Shown in pieces: positions 1-11,925 of a stretch of DNA of 64,000 bases (position 1 is the stretch's first letter; every line of letters begins with the position of its first letter). The position numbers were made by a program, and so were the translations under genes. Below the pieces are notes generated by a model, which worked only from the letters and a program-made list of their open reading frames with translations, ran no database searches and was not told the DNA's origin. This stretch comes from Selaginella tamariscina (Eukaryota; Streptophyta; Lycopodiopsida; Selaginellales; Selaginellaceae), in assembly GCA_003024785.1 (NCBI GenBank), contig PUQB01000203.1:62001-126000 (forward strand), given 5' to 3'.

Positions 1-768
1 TCATTGAACAAATACTTAATTGATCATAAGTTAAAATGACCACATATATATACCTTGGGGAGCTCTGATAATCCCAACGGCATTGACACCAGGAACTTTG
101 CAGGAACTTGTGACTTCATAAGTGTGTGGTGATGTTAGGAATCCGTAAATGGATAATGAATCGGGCGGTGGACAGAAGGGATGCAAGTAGTAGTCAGCAC
201 CGATTGCATCCATATGCCGGGCAAACCACGCGTAAAACTCCCTTGGTTCAAATAAATACAAGAAAGAACATAAGTTGGTATCAATTAAGTGGATTAAACC
301 ATTATTCTATATTCGTAGCTTGCAAATATTATAAAGTATATTGTATCTCTTACCTATGATCTTCAAAACTGCTAGATATCAGTTCCTGAAGCTCTTTAGC
401 TAGTTCATGTGCGGTAGCAGCATCCCTTTGTGAGAATGTTGCTTGTGCAGAGCCTACAGCAGCCCCATTTATATTCTATATTGTGTGTGTGTGTGTGTGT
501 GTGTATGATAGATAGATAGATAGATCACTCAAACTGACCAGGCATGAGAGCATTTTCGTCCACATATACAGGCTTGGCAAGCAGCGGCAAGATTATGAGC
601 GCTATGATCCCGGCAAAGCAGCACAGCAAACTGCAGAAAAAAATCTTACAAAATCCACCATTTAATCGATCTATTGCTGTCTCACCTCGCTGCTCCAGCA
701 TGACGCACGATGATCACCCCGAGGCGCTTCAACAATCGCCCTGCAGGCGGATCTCTCTGTTCTCCCAT
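1..768 (-). CDS. GPAA1: GPI transamidase subunit GPAA1 (GAA1), 5' part, copy A
   Basis: N-terminal part of the GPI transamidase subunit that helps present the GPI lipid for attachment to proteins in the ER membrane. The start codon is the complement of 766-768 (protein begins MGEQRDPPAGRLLKRLG). A second exon holds a hydrophobic segment, LLCCFAGIIALIILPLLAKP, the membrane anchor expected near the GAA1 N-terminus, followed by YVDENALMPG. The third exon has AHELAKELQELIS, and the fourth (about 60-240) runs from EFYAWFARHMDAIGADYY to VPGVNAVGIIRAPQ. Introns use GT-AG. The gene runs off the window at base 1. It matches the full-length copy at 34,966-37,777 almost base for base. No lesion is visible in the part present. 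Confidence 0.82.
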
Positions 769-893
769 CAGTTATACCCTAACCCAACCCTAACCTTTAA
801 GGTATTCAACTAATTATCCTAATCATCAAATAAACACTCTGTTTTAGGTTTTATACCTAATGCAGGGAATCTGGGTCTAGGGTTTGCGGGGAG
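769..893. promoter_or_regulatory. Divergent GPAA1/COG7 promoter, copy A
   Basis: Only 125 bp separate the GPAA1 start (minus) from the COG7 start (plus), so both promoters and 5' leaders must lie here or overlap the first exons. The stretch near 776-798 holds repeated ACCCTAACC-type units resembling plant telo-box elements, which are common in promoters of housekeeping genes. No clear TATA box is seen. The copy at 37,778-37,900 keeps one unit but has diverged after it. Confidence 0.5.
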
Positions 894-3800
894 ATGGTGG
901 ACATGGCCGCATTCGCCGAGGAAGGCTTCGATCCGAAGGCATGGGTGAATGGGGTGTACAGGTCCAGGCATCCGGATGAAGACGTAGAGAAGCAGTTGAG
1001 CGATCTGGAGATGAAGCTGCAGCTCACCTTGGAAGACATTGCAGCTACATTGGATGACCAGAGCGCTGCGGCTCTTCTCAGAGTTCCCAGAGCTGTTCGG
1101 GACATCTCGCGCCTCAATGACGACGCTCTGGCGCTCAAATCTACTGTTTCCACAGTATTACTTAAGCTCAAGCAGGTATGTGATGCAAAGCTGCATTTTT
1201 CACTCTGATTTGCATGTTTCTCTGAAATTGCATTTTTTGTCCTTGGATCTGGAGATTTTGTATGTATTATCCCCAAAGCCTCTATTTTATATGTGAAAGT
1301 CTCTGTTTTTGTTTCTGAAAATCTCTGTGTTTTGAAGGCGGTTTCAGCTGAATCTATTGCGGCGCTTGCTCGAGTGGATCTTGTGAAACAAAGAATGGAG
1401 GACGCTCACAAAACGCTTAAGGTGACGCACTTTTTACTTGATAAGTGTCTAATCGTCGTGTAAACTATAGAAAACCACATGTAAATTTCCCCTTAGACAG
1501 GATGCAGCAGGTCTCGCCCAGCTTTGTGCAAGTGTAGAAACTGTTTTCGCAAGTGGAGATTTGGACCAGGCTGCAGAAACTCTTGCAAACATGCGACGGT
1601 GTCTGGCAGTTGTTGGCGAGGTATTACTATCTTAATTTAGTTTATGTCGTATTTTATATTAATGTCGTTATGTGTTTCATATTTCTTCATGTAGGTTCCA
1701 GAATTTGCAACTGTGAAGCGTGAGCTGGAAGCCTTGGAAAATCGACTAGATGGAATGGTTCAAACTCGTCTTTCTGATGCCCTCTTACAGCGCAAGGTAC
1801 AGTCAAATATTGGTCGTCAACTAGAATTACTCACACACATGTTATAAATACATTATTGTAATGTTGCCTCTGGTTATGTGTGTACATTTGTATCTATCAA
1901 TGCTAATTGTAACAGGTGGAAGCCGTGCAAGCTTACCGTGGTATACTCTTGACTATTGGACGCTATAACTCGCTGGAGCAGCACTACACGAAAGTACGGA
2001 TGAAGCCACTACGGCGGCTCTGGGAAGAGTACGATTCTACGAAGCCATTGTCAGAGAACCTAACGAACAGCATCCCGTCGTCTTTTGCGGACTGGCTTCC
2101 TTCATTCTACGACCAAATTCTTCTTTCTTTGGAGCAAGAGCTAAAGTGGTAAGGCATATATAGACAGTTACACAGTCTATATATTTATAATGCTGCTAGT
2201 ATACAAGTATCTACAAGACATTAATGTATGCGCATGTACATCTTATGTAATCTAATATGTGTGATACGTATGTTGTAATGTAATACTTGTCGTAAGGTAG
2301 AATGTACGTAACTAGTTTTTCCATAACATTTTTATAATGAGCGACTGGTATGCTTTTACGATCTGGAGTGTGATATTATTGAGAGACTAATATTATGATT
2401 GGATTATGCTCTTATGACCATCTTAAGTGGATAATATTATTTTTGTAGGTGCACCGTCTGTTTTCCAGACGAATACAAGATGTTGGTTCCAAAGCTGCTC
2501 ACTGAGACAATGTTATCAATTTCAGTAAGTTTTGTTGTTCGCGTTGAAGAAGAAATTACACCAGGTAACAAAATCAATGTACTTTGTATGTAGTAAATTG
2601 TTTACATGACTGTGTGTGTAATAATATAACTAATCTTCATTCATTGAGCAGGACAAGCCTTAAAGAAACAACCATTGAACACGATTATTGCACTTCATAA
2701 CTTGACAGCCGCATTCGCCAAGAACGTTGAACGTTTATTTTCATCCATTGAGGTCAGAGAAATTGCCCGCATGTTGAAGGCTATATATGCTCCCTACGAA
2801 GGCTATAAACAGAGGTAAAATTTATAAACCGGCGCGCCTATGTGTATATGTGAATGCACGTGCTTATATAATCAGGCATTTAGTGTCTGTACCTATAGAT
2901 GTTAATTGTTATTATATATTTTACAGGTACAGCGAATTAGAGCATTCACAGTTGTCGACGGATCTAAGCAGCCTAGACTTACATGGTGCTGTTCAGCGAG
3001 CTGTTGGTTCTCGTGGAGTAGAAGTCAGTGAAACGGTTCAACGTATGGAGTCATCCATACCGGAAGTAAGCTCATATATACATATATGTATAGTATGCGA
3101 ATATAGTGCTTATGTGGTATTATTTAATATAATATATACATATACTCGCATACAATGCCGATATCAATATGAATTTGTTTCATAAATTTGTCTTTTGCAG
3201 GTGGCTGCATTTTTAGAAAGTGCTGTCGAACGCTGTTTCAATTTCACTGGAGGTTCGGAGGTCGAATCTCTTCTTCGGACTCTGGACGATACAATGCTGC
3301 AGTATATTTCGAGCCTCCATGAAGTTCTGAAGTCCTTACGTCCACTTTGCGGTGTTTCTGAGACCATTGCAAGAAAGGACGACCCTTCTTCGAAGGTATT
3401 TCAGATAATGCTATAGTATGCTATCCACGTGCTTTAATTATGCTATTGCATATATAATTGTTACTATCACAGTCGTAATGAATTAGTGATATGAAATTAT
3501 AGTACTGAGTATATTAAATATAATGCTGTAACTAACGAATAAGTACCTACTGAGTATATTATAAGTATATCATATAATGTACTTTCTATTTACTGTATAT
3601 AGGTTTTAATTTTACTTTGTGTTAGGAGAAAGCCAAAGCTAGCAGGAGAGTATCCCAGAAGAGGAGGAATTTGCGATTGTACAAGGGGTTCTACAGCTAC
3701 TTACCGTTGCTGAGAATCTTAGCAGCAGATTATCCGTCTTTGAAGGGGGGACTTTGTCTAGATTAAAGCATCAACTCAAGTTTAGCAATGTTATGGACGA

Positions 3801-5062
3801 AGATAAGGCTCTAGATATTGCTAGTTTGAGAATATTGGATTCTCCTGAGAAGGCTAGGCGGCTCAGTTCTCTCGTGGAACAGGTAACGTCTATCATATAA
3901 CTTCGTATCGTAAAACAAATGTTGGGAAAAAGTATAATGATGTTTTTCTTTTTTTCTTTTAGAAATATTAATAGATATTAGAAGAGGCAGATAAGCGTTT
4001 ATTAAACTGATTATTGTTACTGGTTTCTTTACTGCAGGCAGCAGATCCTCGGTTTCATGCTCTTTCCCACGCATCACACAGGGTCGCTACTTTTGTAGAG
4101 GCTTCAAATGAGCTTGTTTACGAAGTCCTTATTGCGAAGGTGTGTGTGTGTTGTTTGTTCTTGTTGTTTGTTGACATATTTGAAAGAGTTGCCATGTGTC
4201 CATGGTTATATATGTTAATAACCATTCACATATTACGTTGAATAATGAACACTAATATTTACTTTTTTCCTAAAGGTACGTGTAAGGCTGGCAGACGTGG
4301 CAAACATGCCTGTATGGAGTGCTGCTGATGAAAATAGCGATTTTCCTTTACCGACTTTCAGTGCATATCCCTTGTCATATGTAACAAGTATTGGGGAATA
4401 TCTTCTCACATTGCCCCAGCAGCTAGAGCCTATAACGTCAGTGACGTCGACTACCAATCCGGATATAACAGAAGATAATGAAGATAGTGAATACTTTGCC
4501 ACCGAATGGATGTTCAAGGTATGCTTTACATGCAATACATTAACTGCACACACGCACACCACTGCTAGTATGACTATCTCATGCAATATGTGTTTGTTAA
4601 CAATGAACTGTGTATGTTATCGTTGTCGTCATTATCATCTCTCTCTCTTGCACATGCATATTATTAATAGGATTGGTTTCGTAGAGGTTTATAAGAACGA
4701 TTAACTCGTAATTTGCTATTAATATAAATTAATAAGAGAGCTGTTGTAATATATACATACTAATTGCTTATTTCAGGTGGCTGAAGGTGCAACAGCACTG
4801 TACATAGATCAAAGATCAAATACGAGGAATTCAACACTTGAGTGAGCGAGGAGCCCAGCAGTTATCAGCGGACATAGACTACCTCTGCAACGTGCTCATG
4901 GCCCTGTCCATGAACATTCCCTCAGTTCTCTCTACGTTCCAGCAGTGTGTCTCTGCACCACGGGACAAGCTTGTGGAGTTCTCCAAGAATGTGGGAGGCG
5001 CTGATTTGGATGGTCCTACTCTCCGTCTCATTTGTAAGATGCGTCATGTTTTGGTAGAGTGA
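894..5062 (+). pseudogene. COG7: Conserved oligomeric Golgi complex subunit 7 (COG7), copy A, with frameshifts
   Basis: COG7 is a lobe-B subunit of the COG tether for retrograde vesicles at the Golgi. Thirteen exons can be read: 894-1175, 1338-1421, 1501-1620, 1695-1796, 1916-2148, 2449-2564, 2652-2814, 2927-3065, 3201-3395, 3626-3882, 4038-4139, 4276-4518, 4777-5062, all GT-AG, about 774 codons (Arabidopsis COG7 is somewhat longer). Plant COG7 signatures include LEMKLQLTLEDIAATLDDQS, ALLRVPRAVRDISRL, FTGGSEVESLLRTLDDTMLQ and ATEWMFKVAEGATALYIDQI. Two lesions are absent from the 37.9-kb copy: one base is lost in exon 10 near 3,652, and exon 13 has 7 extra bases near 4,808 (a duplicated GATCAAA). 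Exon 10 also lacks 9 in-frame bases near 3,742. As written, the protein would stop after about two thirds of its length. Confidence 0.9.
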
Positions 5063-5720
5063 GAATATCTAATTTTCTTCTATTTCAGTGTGTTATATCT
5101 CTGGTGTGTGTGTTGATACTTTCCTGTATATTGCATACGTCACATATGTATGTGGCATATATGTTCGTTGTGTATATGTTCATTTGTAATCGGATTCTTT
5201 ATACATCATTATATGGGGTGTAATGCATTCTATTTGCCCACACTTGTCAATTATTTTTTCACTTTATGTATGGGCTTGTGTGTCTCACGTACGTAAGTAT
5301 ATTGTATGTACACGTGTACATATGGTGCTTATGCATTTTTTTTGGTGGAATTAACTTAATGGGAACCCATTTGTGTGTGAGTCTGGCTGTTTCTTTATAT
5401 TATGACAGACACAGATAATCAGCATTCCAAAATTATCTTTTTGTAGTTTTCCAAAATACTCCGCCTTATTGTAAGATGAGCCAACTGGCTGTTAGGCAAG
5501 CCCTACGTGCATTGTGACTTTCTTATACTCTCTCACACTACGCATGTGTGTGTGTGTGTGTGAAACTCCGCACACACACATATGCGGAGTAGTAAGACAG
5601 CATGTTGTAAACGGCTTATTAAGTCTGATTGGACGTAAAGGTCGGGCTACTCTGGATTTTACCAGTACACAGGAAGAGTGGCGCTTTTACTCGCCACTAT
5701 TCAACTGGGCAGCATGTAAA

Positions 5721-5754
<34 letters not shown>

Positions 5755-6030
5755 GTTTATGAGCCTTCAATACGAGATCAAGAAGACCGTATGTAGTATA
5801 AACCATTGTACTGATATGTGTGTGCATTATATTCCTCGTCAGTCAGCGCCTGAAGCTTTAGACGTGCTGGCATGGGACTTCTTGGCTTTGATGCTGACTG
5901 CTGCAGACTACAACAAGGACCTCTACACACACATATACACAAGTGCTGTGTGTATGTGTGTGTGACTTTTACAGGCAAGTGTTAATAATATGAGTTCCAA
6001 AAGTCGCTTATATATACTATTAGTGTTTAG
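5063..6030. other. COG7 downstream region, copy A
   Basis: No gene is supported. The stretch holds (GT)n and (TA)n microsatellites (about 5,548-5,560 and 5,718-5,752) and a small stem with 8-bp arms, ACTCCGCA and TGCGGAGT, near 5,566-5,592, which recurs in the other COG7 copies near 42,576 and, altered, near 56,491. It may contain the COG7 3' UTR and polyadenylation signals, but none can be assigned. Confidence 0.5.
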
Positions 6031-6039
6031 CTGCAGCTG

Positions 6040-6345
6040 ATTACCCACCAGGAAAGGCATTCTCACTCGACACAGCATCTTCTCGAGGGAGAGACTCGTC
6101 CACGACAGTCTTGAGTATCATCTTGTCTTTGTAGATGTACGGGTTGTTCCTGATTCGTCCCTGAACGACTCTTCGATGACATCTTTAGTGGGGACTATCT
6201 TCCATGTTGGTACAATGCTGGAGATCTTTATGAGAAGCCATCTTGCCCGCGGTCGCGGGAGCATGTTCTCAGATATCTTACACATTGGAGCAACTAACAC
6301 AGCTCCATTTCAATCCAGAGAGAACTTGCGCTCGATTAAATTTTT
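6040..6345 (-). pseudogene. Monoacylglycerol-lipase-like hydrolase, internal fragment, copy A
   Basis: The minus strand matches the middle of the intact hydrolase at 56,971-57,933, with VAPMCKISENMLPRP, WLLIKISSIVPTWKIVPTKD and VIEESFRDE readable, but it lacks the N-terminal half with the nucleophile, and the C-terminal segment with the catalytic His. The flank just beyond (about 6,350-6,475) matches the sequence upstream of the intact gene (about 58,020-58,165), so the whole gene was once here and was deleted from within. It is non-functional. It lies tail to tail with COG7, as in the other two copies. Confidence 0.85.
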
Positions 6346-6349
6346 ATAA

Positions 6350-8560
6350 CTAGGATATTCATAGAATATAATATAGGACATCCACGGGGATCATCAGCCC
6401 ATGAGGGAAAAGCTATAACACAAACATAACCACAGATAGTCCGATGAGAATCGTGTATCACATGTAAATTGTTGCCATCTCATTCTACGTTTAACATTTA
6501 TGACATGTATATATATATACATATACACAACACGTGAACTTATTAATATACACATTATTCATTTGTTCTTATCCACTAAAATTTATTAACTTTAAAAATA
6601 GTTTACAAACACACTTTGTATGTATATTAAGAATGATCTTACATTGCTTTTAGAAAAACATTATCAATTAATTCCTACAGTACATACACACACGTGTAGT
6701 AAACTTAGTACCTTGTTAAATTTAACTCTATTTCCCAATTTGTATACATATTAAATATATTATGTATGTGCATTTCATATTCTATTTTATGTAAATAAGA
6801 TACCCTTTGTGTATGAGTGATGTAAATGTGTTTTTTGAGTTATTAAATACTTTACTTAATATGCTTATTACTTAATATATATTAGTTTGTGTATAAATGC
6901 ATTTTTTCCTATCTATTTATACAATGACACAATAGTGTGTGTTCTCATAGTTAACTTGTTTTATTTATTTACTTATATGAAATTTATACATTTACATTAT
7001 ATATTTTTTGCATATATTGACACATTTATTTACATTATTATATTCATATTAATAATATCATCAATATCATACATTAATATTATATTCATTTAGGGCTAAT
7101 ATAAATTAGGTTGATACGGGTAGCCCTAAAGATAAATTTTAATCTTTAGTAATATAAGTTTTAATTTTTAGGGTTAATATATTTTATTTTCGAGGTTTAA
7201 GGAGGTAGCTACATCACTGTTGGTTACGGTGGCTGCAGCACGTCAATGGTTGTAGCAAATAGGTAAAACCCACATCCACATATATATGTGTAAGTATATA
7301 CAAAATATATATATAATATATATTATTTTACACAACTCGAGTGTAAATGTGTATATATGTGTGTGTGTAAATCGTTCAAGATGTATACATTCATAAGTAT
7401 ATGTATTTGCATATATATGATAGCTGTATATATATCTATATGTATAAGTGTGTATTTGTATATATTATTTTATTAATACATCGGATTGTAAAATGTGTAT
7501 ACACAGACGTGTTATTATGTTTATATCTTATTTGATACATTCTAAGTGTGTATGTGTATACACAGATATATATGTATGCATGTGTGTATGTGTTTTGTTT
7601 ATGACTGTAAAATTCGTATGTATATGTAATATGTATGCTTAGCAATGTAATTAGAGTTTAATTAGGAGTTTAGTTATAGTACTTTGTTAAAAATTTATAA
7701 TTATAGTTATTTAATTAATATTTTATATTAGATTTAGATAGAAAATTCTTTTTCAATTAATACATTGAGAGCAATGGCTCTTAGTTTATATTAGTTACTA
7801 TATTTTTTAATATATTCTCCATGAATTAACCTTTCTAAGACATGATTAATATTTATTAAATATTATTTAATATAATTAATAACTATGACATTGTGGAAAA
7901 TATTAAATTACTTAATTAGTTGTTTTAACATATTCATGAATGTTAATAAACCTGAGTTTTTTTTATTAAGACACAAGTTCAACATTATGGCATGCTTATC
8001 TGAGTTACCTTCTAAAAAACATATGTTATTATGAGAATTCGTTTCACAATTTTTGTTAAAATGTAATTATTTTTGTTATGTTTAAATATGACCCTTTTTC
8101 CAAAGTCAAAGATGCAAATTTGAACATAAGTTTTTCCCCATTTGTACGTTATTATTGAAACTGACATTAAATCTTAACCTAAATTAAAACTCAACACATT
8201 CTCAAATCAGTGTTATGTCAATTTCATACACCTTAACATATCACATGATTCACTTCATAATACTTAATTTATAAATTAGACAAATTAATTCGCCATGTCT
8301 TATGAAAGTGTATGATAAATTAATATGTATCAACCTAAAATAACATGTTTGCATTTGTGAAGTGGTTGAATGTCTATTGTGTGGCAGACGCGTCTTGGAA
8401 TTTGTGTGGGGTACCTCACAGATTGTTACTTGTATTTTATTGCATTTGCATAGTGGTGGAATGTACTGTGTTCCACACGTTCAGCATTGCGACTTTGAAT
8501 TTGTGTGGGTACGTGTAAGCGCATAATAAAGTAACTTGGGCAATTATAAAATAAAATAAC
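6350..8560. other. AT-rich intergenic DNA, no gene seen
   Basis: Low-complexity, AT-rich sequence with (GT)n and (TA)n tracts near 7,280-7,640. Short frames here are driven by microsatellites (Tyr/Ile/Cys/Val-rich). About 1.2 kb of it (roughly 7,300-8,560) is missing from the duplicate at 37-47 kb. A short stretch near 7,970-8,000 reappears near 44,375-44,410 in the opposite orientation. Confidence 0.5.
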
Positions 8561-8569
8561 CTAGGCAAT

Positions 8570-11300
8570 TGTAAAATAAAGTGCTACCTTTGATTTTAGA
8601 GTCCATGAACCACACTCATTTACCAAGTAGGTGTTTATAGATCTTAGGACTAACTATCTATGTAGAATTCACGTGTTAATTGAAAGGGATAAAGTACTTC
8701 AAGAACTTTGTTAAAACAAGCTAAACATTAAAATACATTATCACCTTAGGCAGTCCTAGTAAATGTAAAGAATAAGTTCTAATACAATTGTTAGAGTTTT
8801 AACCAGAAGGGGGCTAACACGTGGTCAACACCTCTGTGAACACCACTAAGTTTTTAAGACAACCTTGAGAGTCTGATTAAGATGTTCAAATAGGCACAAG
8901 ACTTAGGGTCCTACCCTAAGTTTCTTAAAATGACTATCTCTCGAACCCTAAATGATAACCCAAGTAAACTTTAAGATCTTATTAGATCTAAACAAGCTCA
9001 TGTCCTAACCCTACCAAGGATACGTGTCTAACACATACCCCTGTGATATAGCTAAGGCATCGTCACTTACCCCTTGATGAATTATACTTATCCGGGTACA
9101 ACCCTTTTAAAGTACACTGACCCAAACTTAAGGCTAGTACTTAGTGTTAACATGAGCGTTCACTTGAGGCAAACACGAATGTTATGCTAAGCAAACCCTT
9201 AAGATTAGGTTTGAATAACCCTAACCACATGAGTGCCTCATGAAAGGGCTCTTGCGAATGAACTTAGGTTTTTCAACTCTTATGTTCACACACTCCCTAG
9301 GAAGAACACCCTTAGCTAAGTGTGCTTACTAGCACACCCAGTTATGAGTCCTAACTTCCCTTAAATGGATGCTCAAGATTTAGCATCTTGAATGCAAGCA
9401 CAAGCACGCCTACTTACTAGTATCTAACCCCTCGGTGTTAAACTCATGACACAAACCCAAAGGGCATGCCTTGGGCATTGTATTATGTACCAACTAGCCT
9501 ATTGTCACATGTTCATGTCCCAAGACATAGGTTATTTCGTCATAGCCCATCATATTCAAGAGCTAGTACACATGGTGCCACAAACATGGCTCACATATGC
9601 CAACTCTAGAACCTTTTTATCAACCCTTAGGAACATAAAATGAAAACTCGTCTAAATATTGGACATGTACTTTGACAAGACCTCATATGATTGAATTCAC
9701 CAATAATAAGGGTAGGTTACCTTAAGGTATAACGTAACTCCATATGTTAGAAGTTACGATAATACAAAGGATGTGGCTTAACAACATAAGTTAGACTCAT
9801 GCCAATGGGGAGAAAGGAACCAGACACTCTTAGTCTCTAGCATGTTTTTCCCACATTTACTTTATTTAATATATGTGATGGAGCCCCCCCTGCGCTATTT
9901 TCTTATTCTCTCAAGTGAATTGGCACATAATTTCATTCTTAATGTAAAAGATTTGGTGAGTTTTTAACCTAACCATTTGCTACCCCTAAATTCTAACATG
10001 AGGGGGTTAGGGAAACCCTAGGGGTGTTTCTAGCCATATCCAACATGTTAAACTCTTCGAAATCAACTAAGAAGCTAATTGAAACACAAAAAAAATGGAA
10101 GAGTTTTTTAAATGGAAGTGTTAATTTTGCTTAGAGTTTTTTGTAAATACCTACATTAAAACATCATTAAGTATCTAAATGCACTAAACGGCCTATTTCT
10201 TATAACACTTAGGATTTGCCAACATAGTTTGGTAGGTAACAATATGTAACCTCCAAAGTAATCATAGTGAAAACTATGATACTAAACCAAAAGACATAAG
10301 AAAATCAAAAGAACTTTGGAATGCTATTTTGAGAATATCTTTTAAAGTCATAGAAATATATGAATAACCCTAAGTAAGATCTTATTTAATAAACCAACAA
10401 CTCTTACTCAATTGATTTAACAAATTTTGTTTGTCCAATAAGGAATAGCTATCATATTCCATGGCAATTCATTGTGAACCATTTAAATTCATTAGGTTTA
10501 TGTGGCTCTAATGCCTAGGGACTGAAAGAACAATGAACCAGCTTCTATTTAGCAACTCTAACACACATTTTCACATATTTTTTAAAATTATATAGAAATC
10601 TGCCAAAACATAAATAAGATTCAATTTAGTAAATTAACAATCCCTACTCAATTGATTTAATAAATCTTGTGTGTTTAACAAGGGATAATTATCAAGTTCT
10701 GCGACAGCATTTATGGGACGATAATCCATTCTGAATTGCTTAGATCCATCAAGTTTATGTGGCTCCAATGCTCATGAATTAAAAGAACGTTGAACCAGCT
10801 TCTTGTTCAATAACTCTAACACACAATGTTTTTTTTTTTGCATGATGGCCAACTCGTTTGAAAACCTCTACCGAACAACAACTTTAAAAGGTGACATGTG
10901 TAGAGAAAAGATCTAAATATTTCTTTAATAATTATTATAGCTAAAAAAGTAATTGACATATCTCCCATCTAAATGCAATGACCTTAGCAATAGGGGTGAC
11001 ATTTATAGAGAAAAGATCTAGATACTACTTTAATAATTGTTATACTAAGAACTCTCACTTTGTTTAGTTGCCACCTACACACCTTTAGAGTTCTTGATGC
11101 CAAAGGCATAACAATTAAAACCCTCTAACTTATACATAACTACACTTGATAAAACTGTTGTATAGTGCTTGAAAGGGACTTTATCCAAAAGAAAAGATGA
11201 ATGACTTTTATTGAGGTCTAAATTGGTGAGTTGCCTTGTATTCATCCAACAAAATACACCCAAGTATAACATCAAAAATATATTATGAAAACACATGAAG
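8570..11300 (-). mobile_element. Decayed Ty3/gypsy LTR retrotransposon remnant, copy A
   Basis: The minus strand holds, with stops and frame changes, a retropepsin end resembling the D-V-I-L-G-x-x-W-L-D motif (about 11,220-11,290) followed at lower coordinates by degraded reverse-transcriptase pieces around 10,350-10,860 related to the DLLNQLSK segment, clearer in the duplicate at 44.4-47.2 kb. The gag-side protein and any integrase are not recognisable, and no LTR pair was found. Nothing here could be expressed as a working protein. The identification rests on the duplicate, which preserves the motifs better. Confidence 0.55.
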
Positions 11301-11357
11301 CTTTACCCAAATTGCAAATATACTTGAACAAGTGTCGCATCCCGTGCATTATCAACA

Positions 11358-11764
11358 ATGGCTGGCTGGTCGACTATGAGTATCTTCTCTATCCTTGGCT
11401 CGTTGTTTGCTCAGGCAAGTCTTAACACACAAACACACACACACACACACAAACTGACGCTGAATCTGCAGGGAAAGTTGTTGTGGTGTATTACAAACGT
11501 GAGGAGGAAACCTTGGAATTACAAGTGTTTGATGACAAAGACAAGACGTGTAAGTTTCTGTCAAATAAGAAGTTCAACGATGACCTTGCATATATCGACC
11601 ACGTTTCTGCTGGAAAGGACGAGATATGTGTCACTTTAACCGCGAACGACTCCATCATGGGATACATTTATGATATGTCTACTGGTACGTGGGATTCTGT
11701 CCCACTTACAGGGATTAAGCAGACTGAACCAAACCTTTTTCCTTTTGTGCCCGAGTTTCAATGA
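11358..11764 (+). pseudogene. 3' end of an F-box/kelch-like gene (fragment 1)
   Basis: Two exons of a plant gene end. The first, to 11,414, reads WLVDYEYLLYPWLVVCS. The intron 11,415-11,471 starts GC rather than GT and ends AG. The second runs from GKVVVVYYKREEETLELQVF to the stop after LFPFVPEFQ. The same exons, with the same GC-AG junction, occur on the minus strand at 17,590-17,830, where more of the gene is present. Alternating beta-strand-like segments and phrases such as YDMSTGTWDSVPLTG fit the C-terminal kelch or F-box-associated region of plant F-box proteins; the family is inferred. No 5' part is attached, so it is probably a fragment. Confidence 0.45.
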
Positions 11765-11818
11765 CAGAGAAAGCAGTATCTTCTCTTTGGCGTTCTCTCT
11801 CTCTTTCTATATATATAG

Positions 11819-11925
11819 TCCAAATGTATTATTTTGGGAGGAAAATAAGTTCCCGGCCCAGAATCATGTCCGGGATGCCACTTAACTTACCGGAAATGGT
11901 GAAAGCCGGTTCTTCATATGTTGTC
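11819..11925 (-). pseudogene. STPG-gene terminal-exon fragment 1
   Basis: About 100 bp matching, with small indels, the last exon of the STPG gene at 33,457-34,573, including the piece encoding the GPGN/FSSPE end and the FTIPGKWHPG region. It sits directly downstream of the F-box/kelch fragment and before a second scrap of the same F-box/kelch gene, so three gene pieces are stitched together in under 700 bp. Confidence 0.7.

Larger units (their letters stand above)
1..11300 (+). repeat. Segmental duplication, copy A (GPAA1-COG7-lipase fragment-gypsy block)
   Basis: Base 1 lines up with base 37,024, and the two stretches stay collinear and nearly identical through GPAA1 exons 1-4, all of COG7 and its introns, the lipase fragment and, more loosely, the gypsy remnant, to about 11,300 and 47,230. 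Differences are mostly short indels and microsatellite lengths in the gene part. Copy A holds about 1.2 kb of AT-rich DNA (about 7,300-8,560) that copy B mostly lacks. Similarity ends close to 11,345, where a fragment of an F-box/kelch-like gene begins. Confidence 0.92.

Noticed and set aside
770..800. Telomere-like CCCTAAC units, considered as an interstitial telomere
   Set aside because: Only a few irregular units within a promoter; too short for an interstitial telomere and better read as telo-box-like motifs.
857..1276. 139-codon minus-strand frame over COG7 exon 1 (also at 37,864-38,286)
   Set aside because: It is the complement of a confirmed COG7 exon, with Ser-rich composition caused by that exon.
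6887..7093. Hydrophobic 68-codon frame that resembles membrane spans
   Set aside because: It is a product of AT-rich sequence (Ile/Tyr/Phe/Leu codons) and is not conserved in copy B.
9446..9643. 65-codon plus-strand frame in the gypsy remnant of copy A
   Set aside because: The frame is not kept in copy B and lies in decayed retroelement sequence.
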